Assembly: GCF_958979055.1 (NCBI RefSeq)
Contig: NC_084888.1
Coordinates: forward strand, 12,566,804-12,630,803
Direction of reading: 5' to 3'
Length of the DNA stretch: 64,000 nucleotides
Source: Alnus glutinosa
Taxonomy: Eukaryota; Streptophyta; Magnoliopsida; Fagales; Betulaceae
The number at the start of each line of letters is the position of its first letter. The stretch's first letter is position 1. The notes beneath the pieces are model-generated. The model saw nothing but the letters and a program-made list of their open reading frames with translations, made no database searches and was not told the origin of the DNA. This document shows positions 63,949-64,000 of the stretch, one piece after another. The translations under genes were made by a program, and so were the position numbers.

Positions 63949-64000
63949 CTGCAGTTAAGAAATTAAATTTTTTTATGAACTTCCTTAGATTCCAATATCT

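Noticed and set aside
1..64000. CRISPR array, rRNA operon or tRNA genes
   Set aside because: No regularly spaced identical repeats with unique spacers and no rRNA or full tRNA cloverleaf was recognised; the tRNA-like words found are primer sites or a SINE.

Overview
The window is nuclear DNA of a flowering plant, most likely a woody eudicot. This rests on gene structure (many short exons with GT/AG introns), plant-specific families (PLS-class PPR, LOB-domain, plant MED9 and plant beta-galactosidase types) and a dense load of LINEs, TRIM/LTR elements and hAT-like elements. The species cannot be named from the sequence. No rRNA, tRNA, CRISPR array or bacterial operon was seen.

Intact or near-intact host genes: (i) 10694-24565 (+), a 17-exon mitochondrial chaperonin HSP60/CPN60 gene that reads through as 575 aa; (ii) 26893-29064 (+), an intronless organellar PPR protein ending in E/E+ motifs; (iii) 33971-33369 (-), a divergent class II LOB-domain (LBD) gene; (iv) 40427-38704 (-), five-exon Mediator subunit MED9, 165 aa; (v) 54065-54262 (+), a 65-aa alanine-rich protein whose 5' exon is uncertain; (vi) 63948-55265 (-), the last six exons of a plant beta-galactosidase (BGAL17-like) that starts beyond the right edge.

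Most of the rest is transposon-derived. 1-10.5 kb holds a tiny TRIM, ARGONAUTE fragments interrupted by a LINE, a hAT-like element, a second LINE relic and a TIR element just upstream of HSP60. HSP60 intron 2 holds a nearly perfect 5.7-kb LINE with both ORFs open. From 29.2 to 32.7 kb lies a tandem-duplicated, internally deleted HSP60::PPR pseudogene. It preserves empty sites for two retroposon insertions and carries a hAT-like element with a captured BRUTUS-type hemerythrin exon. 40.8-46.3 kb is an inverted duplication with a TIR element inside one arm. 46.4-50.9 kb is a decayed LINE with two nested insertions. The last beta-galactosidase intron is inflated to 6.9 kb by a non-coding LTR element that itself contains a deleted chromovirus (Ty3/gypsy) element.

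The most interesting signals are three. First, a group of hAT-like elements shares a TAGGGGTG-like end, but each carries a different subterminal repeat array and several carry host-derived cargo. Second, a series of ultra-short (13-49 bp) LINE-tail insertions is bounded by 10-20 bp target-site duplications. Third, the HSP60::PPR duplicate lets several insertions be ordered in time.
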